From positions 1 through 64,000 of the forward strand of contig CALBPU010000181.1 in assembly GCA_937899395.1 (NCBI GenBank): a stretch of 64,000 nucleotides of DNA. Reading direction: 5' to 3'. How positions within the stretch are numbered: position 1 is the first letter of the stretch; each line of letters opens with the position of its first letter. Shown piece after piece: positions 1-9,333 of this stretch. The position numbers were made by a program, and so were the translations under genes. The notes beneath the pieces are model-generated. The model was not told the DNA's origin. It ran no database searches and saw only the letters and a program-made list of their open reading frames with translations. This DNA comes from an uncultured Fretibacterium sp. GTDB taxonomy: Bacteria; Synergistota; Synergistia; Synergistales; Aminobacteriaceae.

Positions 1-1550
1 CTGTTTGTAATGTCGATTTCAATTTCATCACCGTCTTCAACAAAAGCTATCGACCCTCCTCTGGCTGCTTCGGGTGAGACATGCCCGATACAAGGACCGT
101 GAGTTGCTCCCGAAAATCTTCCGTCTGTTACAAGAGCGCAATCATTATCCATTCCACGTCCCATTATTAACGCCGTAGTCGATAACATTTCACGCATTCC
201 AGGACCGCCTTTAGGACCTTCATAACGTATTACAATTACCGTGCCCTTTTGAATTTCACCTGCTGTAATTGCTGCGTCAGTTTCTTCCATTGAATTAAAA
301 ACTCTGGCTTTACCTTTGAAATGATACATTGAAGGATTAACGCCGGATTGTTTTACAACAGCACTTTCAGGAGCAAGGTTGCCGTATAAAACAGCTATTC
401 CGCCTTCTGATTTTTGAGGACGTTCCATTGTTTTTATTACATCGTTTTCAATCGGGCTTGCTTTTTCGAGAAGTTCTCCGAGTGTAAGACCTGTAACTGT
501 CATTGAATTTTTGTGAAGTTTAGCTTCAATGTTTTTCATAACAGTCTGTATTCCGCCATAGGCATCAAGCGACGCAATAGGATATTTCCCAGAAGGCTGA
601 AGATTGCATATAAACGGAACTTCACGGCTTATCCTGTCGAAATCATTAAGCGACAAATTAACTCCTGCCTCGTGAGCTATCGCCATTAAGTGTAAAACAA
701 GATTTGTTGATGAACCTGTTGCCATAGCTCCTGCAACACCGTTTAATAACGTCTCTCGCGTCAAAATCATTCGAGGTGTTATGCCTTTGCGTAATAATTC
801 CATAACCTGACGGCCTGATTTTTTCGCAATTCGTCTTCTTCTGTTTGAAACTGCCGGAGCTGTTCCAGCACCCGGTAAAGCCATTCCTAAAACTTCAGAC
901 AGCATACACATTGAATTAGCCGTTCCAAGATGTGCGCAGCTTCCGCATGTAGGCAATGTAGCTTCTTCGGCTTTCTTCATATCATCAACAGTAATTTTTC
1001 CGGCTTCAACACGTCCTGGATATTCTCTCAGCTCACTCGAACAGAATAAATCATTTCCTCCGACATTTCCCGGAAGCATAGGCCCGCCTGTAACAATTAT
1101 TGAAGGAATATTAATTCTTGCAGCAGCCATTAGCATACCCGGAATAATTTTGTCGCAACTCGCTATCAAAACCATAGCGTCAAAACAATGAGCCTGTACC
1201 GCCATTTCGATTGAATCCGCAATTAAATCACGGCTTGGTAAAGGATAACGCATTCCCGAATGTCCCTGACATAATCCGTCGCAAATTGCGATTGTTCCCA
1301 TTTCACGAGGAACTCCGCCGCCTTCAGCAACTCCGAGTTTAATTTGTTCGGCTAAATCTTTCAGGTGCATGTGTCCCGGTACAATCTCACTGTAAGAATT
1401 TACGACTGCAACAAGAGGCTTTTTCATGTCCTCTTCGTCCATGCCTGTTGCATAGAGTAAAGCTCTTTGACCGCTTCGGCCTATACGATTTGTAAGTTCG
1501 CTGCTTCTCAATAATGGCTCTTTATACTGAAATTCCTCATCAAAATTCAT
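1..1550 (-). CDS. ilvD: IlvD/Edd family dehydratase (dihydroxy-acid dehydratase-like), 3' end outside window
   Basis: Iron-sulfur dehydratase of the IlvD/Edd family; the family member IlvD converts 2,3-dihydroxy acids to 2-keto acids in valine/isoleucine synthesis. The reading frame is open from an ATG at 1550 (ribosome site AAGGAG just upstream) to the window edge, about 516 residues. Visible motifs: GHSGMRYPLPSR near residue 96, the cluster cysteine in SCDKIIPGM (about C132), a second in TCGSCAHLGTANSM (about C202), and DGRFSGATHG. The loop that carries a third cysteine in [2Fe-2S] members reads VPGHMHL here, with Gly, as in E. coli-type [4Fe-4S] IlvD. It is the last gene of a tctC-tctB-tctA-ilvD run. 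That context also fits a sugar-acid dehydratase, since Edd-family paralogues often sit with TTT transporters. Family is sure; substrate is not. Confidence 0.85.
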   Translation of the reverse strand, partial: MNFDEEFQYKEPLLRSSELTNRIGRSGQRALLYATGMDEEDMKKPLVAVVNSYSEIVPGHMHLKDLAEQIKLGVAEGGGVPREMGTIAICDGLCQGHSGMRYPLPSRDLIADSIEMAVQAHCFDAMVLIASCDKIIPGMLMAAARINIPSIIVTGGPMLPGNVGGNDLFCSSELREYPGRVEAGKITVDDMKKAEEATLPTCGSCAHLGTANSMCMLSEVLGMALPGAGTAPAVSNRRRRIAKKSGRQVMELLRKGITPRMILTRETLLNGVAGAMATGSSTNLVLHLMAIAHEAGVNLSLNDFDRISREVPFICNLQPSGKYPIASLDAYGGIQTVMKNIEAKLHKNSMTVTGLTLGELLEKASPIENDVIKTMERPQKSEGGIAVLYGNLAPESAVVKQSGVNPSMYHFKGKARVFNSMEETDAAITAGEIQKGTVIVIRYEGPKGGPGMREMLSTTALIMGRGMDNDCALVTDGRFSGATHGPCIGHVSPEAARGGSIAFVEDGDEIEIDITN

Positions 1551-1572
1551 TTTCAATCTCCTTAAAATAATT

Positions 1573-1610
1573 AATACCTGCCCGATTTTTATCGAATTCG
1601 AACAGGTATT
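1573..1610 (-). other. intercistronic hairpin between tctA and the ilvD-like gene
   Basis: AATACCTG at 1573-1580 pairs with CAGGTATT at 1603-1610, lying just after the tctA stop and before the ilvD ribosome site. There is no long U-run directly after it, so it may be a weak terminator or an RNA-stabilising intercistronic stem rather than a full stop. Seen in sequence; role is inference. Confidence 0.4.
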
Positions 1611-1614
1611 AATT

Positions 1615-3102
1615 CTACGCTGCTGTTTTTCTGAGTTGTTTTATTATTGTCCAAACTACAACTATAACTGAAATTCCTATAAATACTGCTGCAATAGGTG
1701 ATTCAAAAAACTCAAAGAAATTTCCGTCGGTATACATAAGCCCTCGAAGTAAATTTGTCTCAACTATAGGGCCTAAAACAAATCCTAAAATCATAGGAGC
1801 TTTAGGAAATTTGTGCATACTCATGAAATATCCGATTATTCCGAAAAACAAAGCTGTCCATACATCGAACATGTCATGATTTGTTCCGTAAGTTCCAACG
1901 ATACAGAGAACAAGAACTACAGGAAGCAAAATATATTTCGGAACTTCAAGAACCTTAGTGAAAATTCTTATGCCGCCGTATTCAACTATGAGCATCAAAA
2001 TTGTCGAAATTATAAACGCTCCGAAAACTCCGTAAACTAAAACTCCGCTGTTTCTGAAAAGCAACGGGCCCGGTGTAATTCCGTGAAGCGTTAAGCCTCC
2101 GAGAATTATAGCCGTAACTGTATCTCCCGGTATTCCAAGCGTCAACATCGGAATTAATGCTCCTCCGATTGAAGCGTTGTTTGAAGTTTCTGAAGCTACT
2201 AAGCCATCAATAACTCCTGTACCGAATTTTTCGGGGTGTTTGCTTCTCTGCTGTGCTACTGTATAAGCAATAATGTTTGAGGTAGCTCCGCCGATACCGG
2301 GCAAAATTCCTATTCCTATTCCGATTAACGATGAGCGTATGAAATTCGGAATTTGTTCTATAAACTCCTTAACACTGAAACCAAAGCCCCGCATTTTTGC
2401 CTCTTTAATCTGTGCTTTGTCAGCACTAATTCCTTCAGCAGCGACAACAATAACTTCAGCAACCGCAAACAGACCGATCATTAAAGGAAGCTGTGAAAAT
2501 CCGTTTTCCATGCTTTCAAAACCGAATGTAAAACGTAACGCGCTTCCGACTGAAGCACGACCGAAAAGCGAGAAAGTTATTCCTATTACTCCAGCCAAAA
2601 GACCCTTCCAAACATTATTGCCTGTCATTGAACCAATCATTGTGAGAGCGAAAAGGCATATCGCGAAATATTCCTGCGGGCCGAATTTCAAAGCTACTTT
2701 TGCTAATTGAGGAGCAATGAAAATCAATGCAAAAATCGAAAGAACCGTTCCCAAGAATGAATAAAATATTCCTATACCTAACGCTTTTCCTGCCTCGCCT
2801 CTTTCAGCCATCGGAGCACCGTCAAAAGTTGTTGCAACTGATGAAGGAGTGCCGGGAATTTTGAGCAGTATCGCCGAAATTAATCCGCCCGAAGTTCCTC
2901 CGACATAAAGAGCTATTAACATCGCAATTCCGTTTAACGGGCTCATTCCGTAAGTTAAAGGAAGACAGAGAGCTACAGCCATTGTTGATGTAAGACCGGG
3001 AATTGAACCGAAAATTATTCCGATGACAACTCCGAGAAAACATAAAAATATTGTCATAGGATCAAGAACTGAAATCAGTCCTTCAAATACTGCACCTGAC
3101 AT
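1615..3102 (-). CDS. tctA: TctA, large permease subunit of a tripartite tricarboxylate transporter
   Basis: Large membrane subunit of a tripartite tricarboxylate transporter (TTT), a secondary importer that works with a periplasmic binding protein. At 495 residues it has the usual family length, with many hydrophobic segments. The N-terminal part contains the conserved GSIPGLTSTMAVALCLPLTY stretch (about residues 32-51), and a second Pro-Gly copy ILPGIGGATSN lies near residue 264, the internal inverted-repeat signature of TctA. The ATG at 3102 has a GGAGG site 11 bases upstream. It follows tctB by 15 bases, so one transcript is likely. Substrate cannot be read from sequence; relatives carry citrate, tartrate, glutamate or aromatic acids. 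Confidence 0.93.
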   Translation of the reverse strand: MSGAVFEGLISVLDPMTIFLCFLGVVIGIIFGSIPGLTSTMAVALCLPLTYGMSPLNGIAMLIALYVGGTSGGLISAILLKIPGTPSSVATTFDGAPMAERGEAGKALGIGIFYSFLGTVLSIFALIFIAPQLAKVALKFGPQEYFAICLFALTMIGSMTGNNVWKGLLAGVIGITFSLFGRASVGSALRFTFGFESMENGFSQLPLMIGLFAVAEVIVVAAEGISADKAQIKEAKMRGFGFSVKEFIEQIPNFIRSSLIGIGIGILPGIGGATSNIIAYTVAQQRSKHPEKFGTGVIDGLVASETSNNASIGGALIPMLTLGIPGDTVTAIILGGLTLHGITPGPLLFRNSGVLVYGVFGAFIISTILMLIVEYGGIRIFTKVLEVPKYILLPVVLVLCIVGTYGTNHDMFDVWTALFFGIIGYFMSMHKFPKAPMILGFVLGPIVETNLLRGLMYTDGNFFEFFESPIAAVFIGISVIVVVWTIIKQLRKTAA

Positions 3103-3117
3103 AAATTTCAGCCTCCT

Positions 3118-3591
3118 TTATCCGAAAATTACGCCTTCAGGAAGCAAAAGAGAGAAGGCATTTACAAACAGGGCATTAACGGCCAACGGAACAACTATAG
3201 CCAATACCACGAATATTATTATGTTTTTCGCCGTTCTAAGTTTAGCAGGAACAAACAAAAGCATTTGAATAATCAGGTAAAGCATCGACGACACTGTGAA
3301 GCCCAGAATGTTTAAGAAATAAATATAAGCGAAAAGTAATATTACAGTCAGAATTAAGACCGCTAAATTAATGCCGAGTTTTTTTGTACCGTCATCAGGG
3401 GTTCTTAACTCCTTAACAAGTAAGCAGACGCTGAGAAAAATCCATAATCCAGTGCAGAGCTTCGGGACAAAATCGCTGCCCTGTCCCAAAGCTGTACCGG
3501 TGTCAATACCTCTAGCACTTATGAAAAGCACTACTCCCACAAGCAAAAGAAAGGTATCAACAATAAGTTCAGTTAATTTTTTCGTGCCCAT
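3118..3591 (-). CDS. tctB: TctB, small membrane subunit of the tripartite tricarboxylate transporter
   Basis: Small four-helix membrane subunit of a TTT transporter. The protein is 157 residues, the normal size, with four hydrophobic stretches at roughly residues 10-27, 43-60, 76-95 and 120-145. TctB proteins are poorly conserved in sequence; the assignment rests on size, topology and position between tctC (3 bases away) and tctA (15 bases away). It acts in the inner membrane with TctA. Confidence 0.88.
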   Translation of the reverse strand: MGTKKLTELIVDTFLLLVGVVLFISARGIDTGTALGQGSDFVPKLCTGLWIFLSVCLLVKELRTPDDGTKKLGINLAVLILTVILLFAYIYFLNILGFTVSSMLYLIIQMLLFVPAKLRTAKNIIIFVVLAIVVPLAVNALFVNAFSLLLPEGVIFG

Positions 3592-3594
3592 TGT

Positions 3595-4563
3595 TTATAA
3601 TTTCCCTGTGAGATTAACCTGTCCGAGAAGTTCATCAATGTCTGAATAAATCATCAAACCTTCTTCAGTATCTTTGAAGAACGGATTCTGATAATAACTG
3701 CCGTAAATTTTTCCCTGATACTCTGTGTCATTCTCTACGATGTCCTTAACAGCCTCTGTGAAAGCCTGAACAAGTTCGGGATCAGTGTCTTTCGGGAAAG
3801 CAAAGAAATAATAAAACGGGAGTTTAATTGTTTCATAGCCTTGATTGTGAATAGCTTTGATGTCGATTTTGTCAGCTTCGTTCACGAAATCATTTTCGCC
3901 GTCCATAGCAAGGGCAATTAAATCTCCTTCTTCAATGTAATCTTTAACGCTTCCGTAAGCCGAAAGAATTACATCAACATGACCTCCGACGATTGCAGCA
4001 AGACGGTCAGCAGCACTTCCAGCGTCAACAACTCTGAGGTCAAAACCTGCCGCTTTCATCTGCATTGCAATAGCGTATGAAGTTGCGCCCGTTTGAGCAG
4101 CCATTTTCAATTTGTTGGGATTGGCCTTTGTGTAATCATAAAGTTCCTGAAGAGTTTTAATTCCCAATTTTGATCTTACGGTTAAAACGTTACCGATATT
4201 TTCAGCACCGATACATGAGAAAGAATATTCCTCGAAACCGTAGTTTGTAGTTCCGCAATGTTTGTTGACGAGTAACGCAGTGTGATAGAACAGTACGGTT
4301 CCGCCGTCTTTCTTTGCATCTTTAACGCGCCTTGTTCCAACAGCACCGCCGTTACCGTTTACATTAGAGACGACGAAGTTTGGAGGAAGTTTTTTGCTGA
4401 GTTTATCAGCGAATAACCTTGCGTTGAAATCAGTATCGCCGCCTGCTCCGGCAGGGACAACAATCTCAACATTTTTCGGCCATGAAACATCAGCCGAAGC
4501 GACACACGATAGCAGCATAACTGCTAAAACGAACGATAAAAGAACAACTACAAATTTTTTCAT
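3595..4563 (-). CDS. tctC: TctC family periplasmic solute-binding protein
   Basis: Periplasmic substrate-binding component of the TTT transporter (Bug/TctC family), which captures an organic acid and hands it to TctAB. The 322-residue protein starts with a signal peptide (charged MKK, hydrophobic core, cleavage near the ASA of residues 26-28). The typical N-terminal WPKNVEIVVPAGAGGDTDFN follows, including the beta-strand/Gly-rich loop that binds the ligand carboxylate. A strong GGAGGTAAAACCTT site precedes the ATG. First gene of the operon; it faces the divergent LysR gene across about 125 bases. Confidence 0.92.
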   Translation of the reverse strand: MKKFVVVLLSFVLAVMLLSCVASADVSWPKNVEIVVPAGAGGDTDFNARLFADKLSKKLPPNFVVSNVNGNGGAVGTRRVKDAKKDGGTVLFYHTALLVNKHCGTTNYGFEEYSFSCIGAENIGNVLTVRSKLGIKTLQELYDYTKANPNKLKMAAQTGATSYAIAMQMKAAGFDLRVVDAGSAADRLAAIVGGHVDVILSAYGSVKDYIEEGDLIALAMDGENDFVNEADKIDIKAIHNQGYETIKLPFYYFFAFPKDTDPELVQAFTEAVKDIVENDTEYQGKIYGSYYQNPFFKDTEEGLMIYSDIDELLGQVNLTGKL

Positions 4564-4601
4564 AAGGTTTTACCTCCATAAATTAAAGTGAATTAATTTT
4601 T

Positions 4602-4644
4602 ATTATAATTAAATCCTTGTAAAAGTAAAATTAATAGTTATAAT
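4602..4644. promoter_or_regulatory. divergent promoter region between tctC and the lysR gene
   Basis: On the plus strand TTGTAA (4617-4622), a 16-base gap and TATAAT (4639-4644) form a good sigma-70 promoter for the LysR gene. On the minus strand TATAAT (4607-4602) could be the -10 of the tct operon, with only a weak -35. The two promoters overlap, the usual arrangement for a LysR-type regulator that represses itself and controls the divergent operon. The region is AT-rich, with short palindromic ATAATT words; no single operator can be picked out. Confidence 0.55.
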
Positions 4645-4688
4645 TTTAATTATTAGAAAAAATTATATTGAAATGGAATGATGTTATT

Positions 4689-5606
4689 ATGGACGACAGA
4701 TATTTGAGTTATTTTATGGAAATTGCAAAGCAGAAAAATATTTCAAAGGCTGCTACGTATCTTTTTGTAACGCAGTCATCATTAAGTCAATTTCTTGCAA
4801 AAGAAGAAGAGGAGCTGGGAGTAAAATTATTCATCAGGGATAAAAAAGGGTTGAAGCTGACACAGGCAGGAGAGTTATATAAAGATGCCTGCGAAAAAAT
4901 GCTTGAAACAAGAGCAGGGCTTTATCATTCGCTTGCTGACTTGGAACAATCAAAAACCGGCGTAACAAAAGTCGGAATTACTCCGCAATGGGGAGGTATA
5001 GCTTTTGCAAACATAATGCCGAAATTTCTCAAAAAATATCCTTTGACATCAATAAAATTTATTGAGGAGACAGCACACCCTCTTCTTGAAGCTATTTCTG
5101 GAAATGAAATTGATTTAGCTCTTGTTGCCCTTGATACAGATACATCGATGCAATATCCGAAATTAAAAATTCAAAACGAAGAATTATTGCTCGCTGTTCC
5201 AGAAAGTTTTGCTAACGATAAAGGGATTTGCGACGACGATAATAATATTTTTCCGACTGAGAGGCTGAATATTTTTCAGGATTGTCCTTTTATACTTTCA
5301 AGAGAACGAACAATGATTCGCGATATTACAGATGATATGTTTCGGGCAGCAGGATTTATGCCGAAAGTTGTATGTGAGATGAATAATCACCTTGCATCTC
5401 TTGAAATGACATCAAACGGTCTTGGAATATCAATTATCCCTCGATGTTACGTTATGAAGGATTACAAAATAAAATATATCTCCATAGCTCCGCATTGGTA
5501 TTGGGAAATTTCAATCGTAATGCGAAGAGGTTACGAACTAAGCCAAGCTGATCAATATATGATTCAACTTTTACGAGAATATTATATTGCTGAGCAGAAT
5601 TTATAA
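4689..5606 (+). CDS. LysR family transcriptional regulator
   Basis: LysR-type regulator of about 305 residues with an N-terminal winged helix-turn-helix (motif AATYLFVTQSSLSQFLAKEE) and a C-terminal periplasmic-binding-like effector domain from about residue 90. ATG at 4689 is preferred because MDDRYLSYFMEIAKQKNIS matches the usual LysR beginning; a TTG at 4668 would add seven residues. Transcribed away from tctCBA-ilvD across a short shared promoter region, so it is probably the regulator of that transport operon, responding to its substrate or a metabolite. Regulation is inference from arrangement. Confidence 0.88.
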   Translation: MDDRYLSYFMEIAKQKNISKAATYLFVTQSSLSQFLAKEEEELGVKLFIRDKKGLKLTQAGELYKDACEKMLETRAGLYHSLADLEQSKTGVTKVGITPQWGGIAFANIMPKFLKKYPLTSIKFIEETAHPLLEAISGNEIDLALVALDTDTSMQYPKLKIQNEELLLAVPESFANDKGICDDDNNIFPTERLNIFQDCPFILSRERTMIRDITDDMFRAAGFMPKVVCEMNNHLASLEMTSNGLGISIIPRCYVMKDYKIKYISIAPHWYWEISIVMRRGYELSQADQYMIQLLREYYIAEQNL

Positions 5607-5660
5607 TAATTTTTTTCTATATATGGCATTTGTACGAAATCTAACGTTAATCCATAACCG

Positions 5661-6212
5661 TCAACTATAGCAAACCTCAATTATTATTATCGTTCCAATC
5701 ACGGTAGAGATTATCGTGTGAATTTCGCTCCGCATTAAAATTTTTCCGTCAAAATTTCCCCTTAAGTCCTCAAATTTTAATGATAACGGATAAAACCTTT
5801 TCACCCGTTCGCAATATTTTTCGTATTCATGGCCGAATTTAGAGCGCAAAAAATTTTCCTCATGAGGAATTATTACAAGAACATATAAAACATAAAAGCT
5901 GACTATGAAAATTATTACGGCGTTTAATCCTGCTATTATGCTCCAGCCTAAACCGATTAAAAAATTCCCGAAATATAACGGATTTCTCATCAAAGCATAC
6001 GGGCCTGTCGTAGCAAGTTTCAATGCTTTAACATTTTCTCCCCTGTATAATCCTATAAAACCTGCTGACCAACATCGCCATAATTGCCCGATTAATATTA
6101 TTATCAGAGAAACAAAAATTTTTTCGAGAGATGATTCCTGAGCCATGAACAAAATTATTACAAATAATAACGTCCATAGCCCTCCTCGCATTTTGAAAAC
6201 CCATTCACGCAT
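5661..6212 (-). CDS. isoprenylcysteine carboxyl methyltransferase (ICMT) family membrane protein
   Basis: Integral membrane methyltransferase-like protein of the ICMT/phospholipid methyltransferase group, about 183 residues. Visible hallmarks are GPYALMRNPLYFGNFLIGLG and, near the C-terminus, HEENFLRSKFGHEYEKYCERV followed by RFYP, the S-adenosylmethionine-binding region of this family. The start is taken at the ATG at 6212, which overlaps the end of the upstream flippase-like gene by eight bases and so suggests translational coupling. A further in-frame ATG lies upstream inside that gene, but the overlap supports 6212. Bacterial members have mostly unknown substrates. Confidence 0.8.
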   Translation of the reverse strand: MREWVFKMRGGLWTLLFVIILFMAQESSLEKIFVSLIIILIGQLWRCWSAGFIGLYRGENVKALKLATTGPYALMRNPLYFGNFLIGLGWSIIAGLNAVIIFIVSFYVLYVLVIIPHEENFLRSKFGHEYEKYCERVKRFYPLSLKFEDLRGNFDGKILMRSEIHTIISTVIGTIIIIEVCYS

Positions 6213-7251
6213 CTTCAACCGACGCCCCTTTGTGTAAATTTTCACTCACTCCCCAACCTAACATACGAATTACTACTACAACGCCCATGAAAATTGAAAT
6301 ATAATCCGTGAAAAATCTGCATATTATTGACATTATTCCGGCCATATTTTCAGGCATTAAGATCGAATATAACAATGCTCCTCCCCCTTCTGCTACTCCA
6401 CTTGCTCCCGGTGTAGGAACAAAATATAAAATAAACATAAAAACTGCTTGAACCGCTATCGTTTGAATATATTTGAAAGGTAAACCTACCGCGCTCATTA
6501 ATACAGGCAAAACCGTAAACAATGCTAATAAATGTAAGACCGAAAGAATCGTCGCAAATGTCAGCCAAAGTTTTCCCGAATGAAATACTAATCTGAAATT
6601 CAAAATGTAATTATCAATTTCTTTATCGAGCCATTGAATAATTTTTATAACTGTCCGCTTAGAATTCATGATTTTGAATCTGCTCAACCACATCACTATA
6701 ACACGGCTTAATTTTTTTATGGCTTCAGGCTTGAGTATAGTGAAAATTACAAATACCCATGTTGCTAAAATTACAATGAAAACATAAAATACTAATCCCT
6801 TCAAAAACGGGCTGCCTTCTAAAATATCAGGGTCAAGCATTAAAGCTATAGGAACTGAAAGCGTTAAAATTAAAATCGTCAACATCGTTCGCATTAATGT
6901 TATAGCAATTCCCTTTCCTAATGGTATACCTTTTTTATAGAGAGCGTAAACCTGAAACGGCCCTCCTCCGCTCTGCATAGGTGTAACAGCACTGCCGAAA
7001 TAATTCAGCCATGTTAAAACTATTCCTAAAGGAAACGAAACTCTTTCATGTGCCGCAAATGCCAATGCGCAAAATCTCCCTGCGTCAAATATCCATGCAA
7101 GAAATACAACAAGAAGAGCCAGCAGAAGTTTTAATTTATTCGCTGCCAAAAGAGAGCGTATTGTTTCATGGTCAACGCTCCTGAAAATTATTATTGCTCC
7201 CATTCCGAAAGCCAGCAGTATAAAAATTATCAGACCTTTTCTAAGAGACAA
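6205..7251 (-). CDS. lysylphosphatidylglycerol synthase TM-region / flippase-like (UPF0104) membrane protein
   Basis: Polytopic membrane protein of about 348 residues in the YbhN/AglD/MprF-flippase-like family. It has around eight hydrophobic segments and conserved-looking loops GSAVTPMQSGGGPFQVYALY and PTPGASGVAEGG, the typical Gly/Pro-rich family motifs. The start is a TTG at 7251 with GGAGG about ten bases upstream. It overlaps the ICMT-like gene downstream, so the two form a small operon; both may act on membrane lipids or lipid-linked molecules. Function is inferred from family only. Confidence 0.8.
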   Translation of the reverse strand: MSLRKGLIIFILLAFGMGAIIIFRSVDHETIRSLLAANKLKLLLALLVVFLAWIFDAGRFCALAFAAHERVSFPLGIVLTWLNYFGSAVTPMQSGGGPFQVYALYKKGIPLGKGIAITLMRTMLTILILTLSVPIALMLDPDILEGSPFLKGLVFYVFIVILATWVFVIFTILKPEAIKKLSRVIVMWLSRFKIMNSKRTVIKIIQWLDKEIDNYILNFRLVFHSGKLWLTFATILSVLHLLALFTVLPVLMSAVGLPFKYIQTIAVQAVFMFILYFVPTPGASGVAEGGGALLYSILMPENMAGIMSIICRFFTDYISIFMGVVVVIRMLGWGVSENLHKGASVEDA

Positions 7252-7410
7252 ATCAAAAAATCCTCCGTAACGAATTTATTTTGTTATTATAACCTGTCTT
7301 TGAAATATTAACGGAAAATATGAAATTCTGAAATTCTGGAATTTGAAGATAACATGAATTTTTGGTATAGTTCCAAAATTAAATTATTTTCATTAAAAGG
7401 AGCGATAATT

Positions 7411-8823
7411 TTGCTTAGCAATATAAATTCTATCATTAACACTATCAGCGGCTTTTTATATGAACCGTATGTTGTACCGTTAATTCTTGTTTTGGCAGGG
7501 ATTTTTTTCACGATCCGAATGAATTTCTTACAGTTCCGTCTTTTCGGCGAATCTGTCAGAGTCGTCTCTGAAAAACCTGTTAATCTCGAATCAACTTCAT
7601 CATTCGGGGCTTTAATGGTTTCAACAGCTTCACGAGTTGGAACAGGAAATATCATGGGAGTTTCAACGGCCTTATGTCTCGGAGGAGCCGGCGCGATATT
7701 TTGGATGTGGGTAACTGCATTGCTCGGAGGTGCTTCGGCATTTGTAGAATCAACTCTTGCTCAAATTTACAAGAAACGTTATTCTCAAGGACACAGCTAC
7801 GGAGGCCCTTCCTATTACATGCAGGACGCAATCGGTCAACGTTGGCTCGGAATAATTTTCTCAATCGTTCTCATTTTAACTTACGTAGTCGGCTATAACA
7901 TGCTTGCAGCTTATAACACTCAAGATACTTTCTCTGTATTTTCTTTTTATACGACTTCAACACGCTATATAGTTGGTGCAGTGCTGGCGATTTTGTTTGC
8001 TTTTTGCGTTTTAGGTGGCGGAAGACGATTAACGAAGGTTACAGAAGTTCTTGTTCCTGTTATGGGTGTTATGTATGTCGCAGTATCTCTTGTTGTCGTA
8101 GCTATGAATATTCAAAGGGTTCCTGCTGTCTTCGGAATGATATTCGGTTCAGCTTTTGACTTCAAAGCAATATTCGGAGGCTTCACAGGTTCGTGTATCA
8201 TGTACGGAATTAAACGAGGGCTTTATTCAAACGAGGCCGGTATGGGTTCAGCTCCTAACGCGGCGGCGGCGGCAGATGTTTCACACCCTGCGAAACAAGG
8301 ACTTGTTCAAATGCTTTCCGTTTTCATTGATACATTGCTTATATGTTCGGCGACAGCTTTTATGTGTTTGTTCTCAGGTGTCGAGCCTACAGCTTCAGCA
8401 GCAGGTGCAGCCTATGTTCAATCAGCAACAAGAACAGCACTTGGAGATTTTGGGCCATTATTTGTTACTGTAGCGGTGTGTCTTTTTGCTTTCACAACTT
8501 TAATTGGAAATTATTATTACACTGAAGGTTGTTTAAGATTTATACTTAACAGGGAACCGAGCAAAATTTTTATGACATGCTTCAGGCTTTTCGCAACGTT
8601 TTTGGTCTTTATCGGAGCAGCGGTTTCGGCAGGTCTTGCATGGGATACTGCGGACTTGCTTCAGGCATTAATGGTCATAATTAACGTTCCCGTGATCGTG
8701 ATATTAACTAAACCTGCTATTAACGCTCTCAAAGATTACGAAGCTCAGAAAAAAGCAGGAAAGAATCCGATTTATATCGCTAAAAATAACGGTGTAGAAA
8801 ACACTGACTTCTGGAAAAATTAA
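7411..8823 (+). CDS. AGCS family sodium:alanine/glycine symporter
   Basis: Sodium-coupled alanine/glycine importer of the AGCS family, about 470 residues with roughly eleven membrane spans. Family signatures are VGTGNIMGVSTALCLGGAGA, the GPSYYMQDAIG loop and RGLYSNEAGMGSAPNAAAAA. The start is placed at TTG 7411, which has AAAAGGAG nine bases upstream; an ATG at 7354 in the same frame lacks a ribosome site, and its first 19 codons would run through that site. It stands alone, facing the HxlR gene tail-to-tail. It fits an amino-acid-fermenting organism. Confidence 0.93.
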   Translation: MLSNINSIINTISGFLYEPYVVPLILVLAGIFFTIRMNFLQFRLFGESVRVVSEKPVNLESTSSFGALMVSTASRVGTGNIMGVSTALCLGGAGAIFWMWVTALLGGASAFVESTLAQIYKKRYSQGHSYGGPSYYMQDAIGQRWLGIIFSIVLILTYVVGYNMLAAYNTQDTFSVFSFYTTSTRYIVGAVLAILFAFCVLGGGRRLTKVTEVLVPVMGVMYVAVSLVVVAMNIQRVPAVFGMIFGSAFDFKAIFGGFTGSCIMYGIKRGLYSNEAGMGSAPNAAAAADVSHPAKQGLVQMLSVFIDTLLICSATAFMCLFSGVEPTASAAGAAYVQSATRTALGDFGPLFVTVAVCLFAFTTLIGNYYYTEGCLRFILNREPSKIFMTCFRLFATFLVFIGAAVSAGLAWDTADLLQALMVIINVPVIVILTKPAINALKDYEAQKKAGKNPIYIAKNNGVENTDFWKN

Positions 8824-8846
8824 CAAATTCTACAGGGCTTTGAGCA

Positions 8847-9203
8847 TTATAAAGAAGCACATTCATTGTAATAGGCATTCAGATTTTCAAAGCCCATTTC
8901 TTTTACAGCCCATTCAGCCGCAACTGTCAACATCGGTAAAGCACTCATGCCCTTCACAGTCAGAGAATATTCAACATGCGGAGGAACTTCGTTAAATTGC
9001 GTTCGAGTTATTAACCCGTCGGCTTCAAGTTCTTTGAGAGATTGTGAGAGCATCATATTTGTAATATCTCCTAATTTTCGTTTTATTGCTCCGTAACGTT
9101 GATGCTTTTTGTTCGAGAGAATGCAAATTATAGGCAGCTTCCATTTCCCGCCGAAAGTTTTTGTTAAATACTTCAAAGGACATACGGTTCTATTTTCCGA
9201 CAT
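8847..9203 (-). CDS. HxlR family winged-helix transcriptional regulator
   Basis: About 118-residue DNA-binding protein of the HxlR family. Hallmarks are the N-terminal CPLKYLTKTFGGKWKLPIIC, the recognition region RYGAIKRKLGDITNMMLSQS and the wing VEYSLTVKG. ATG at 9203 is adjacent to an equally spaced TTG at 9206; AAGGAG lies upstream. HxlR regulators commonly sense reactive electrophiles or redox stress and sit beside the nitroreductase or oxidoreductase they control. Here the divergent neighbours are the broken enzyme fragments and the ferritin-like gene at 9334-10334, so the intact target may have been lost. Confidence 0.9.
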   Translation of the reverse strand: MSENRTVCPLKYLTKTFGGKWKLPIICILSNKKHQRYGAIKRKLGDITNMMLSQSLKELEADGLITRTQFNEVPPHVEYSLTVKGMSALPMLTVAAEWAVKEMGFENLNAYYNECASL

Positions 9204-9333
9204 CAATACTTCTTCTCCTTAAAATAAATATTTTTTTCGTATATAGTATGAAAAAACTGCGTAATTGCGAAAAAATTATCACGAAAATAAAATAACATTA
9301 TAAAATAAAATTTCATGAGGAGGATAAATTATT

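Noticed and set aside
2273..2710. Open frame of 145 codons opposite tctA
   Set aside because: Lies fully inside tctA on the other strand, with no ribosome site or recognisable protein; a shadow of the real gene.
8835..8904. Inverted repeat GGGCTTTGA / TCAAAGCCC near the convergent symporter and HxlR ends, as a terminator
   Set aside because: One arm is coding sequence for the HxlR protein, the loop is over 50 bases and no T-run follows; probably chance.
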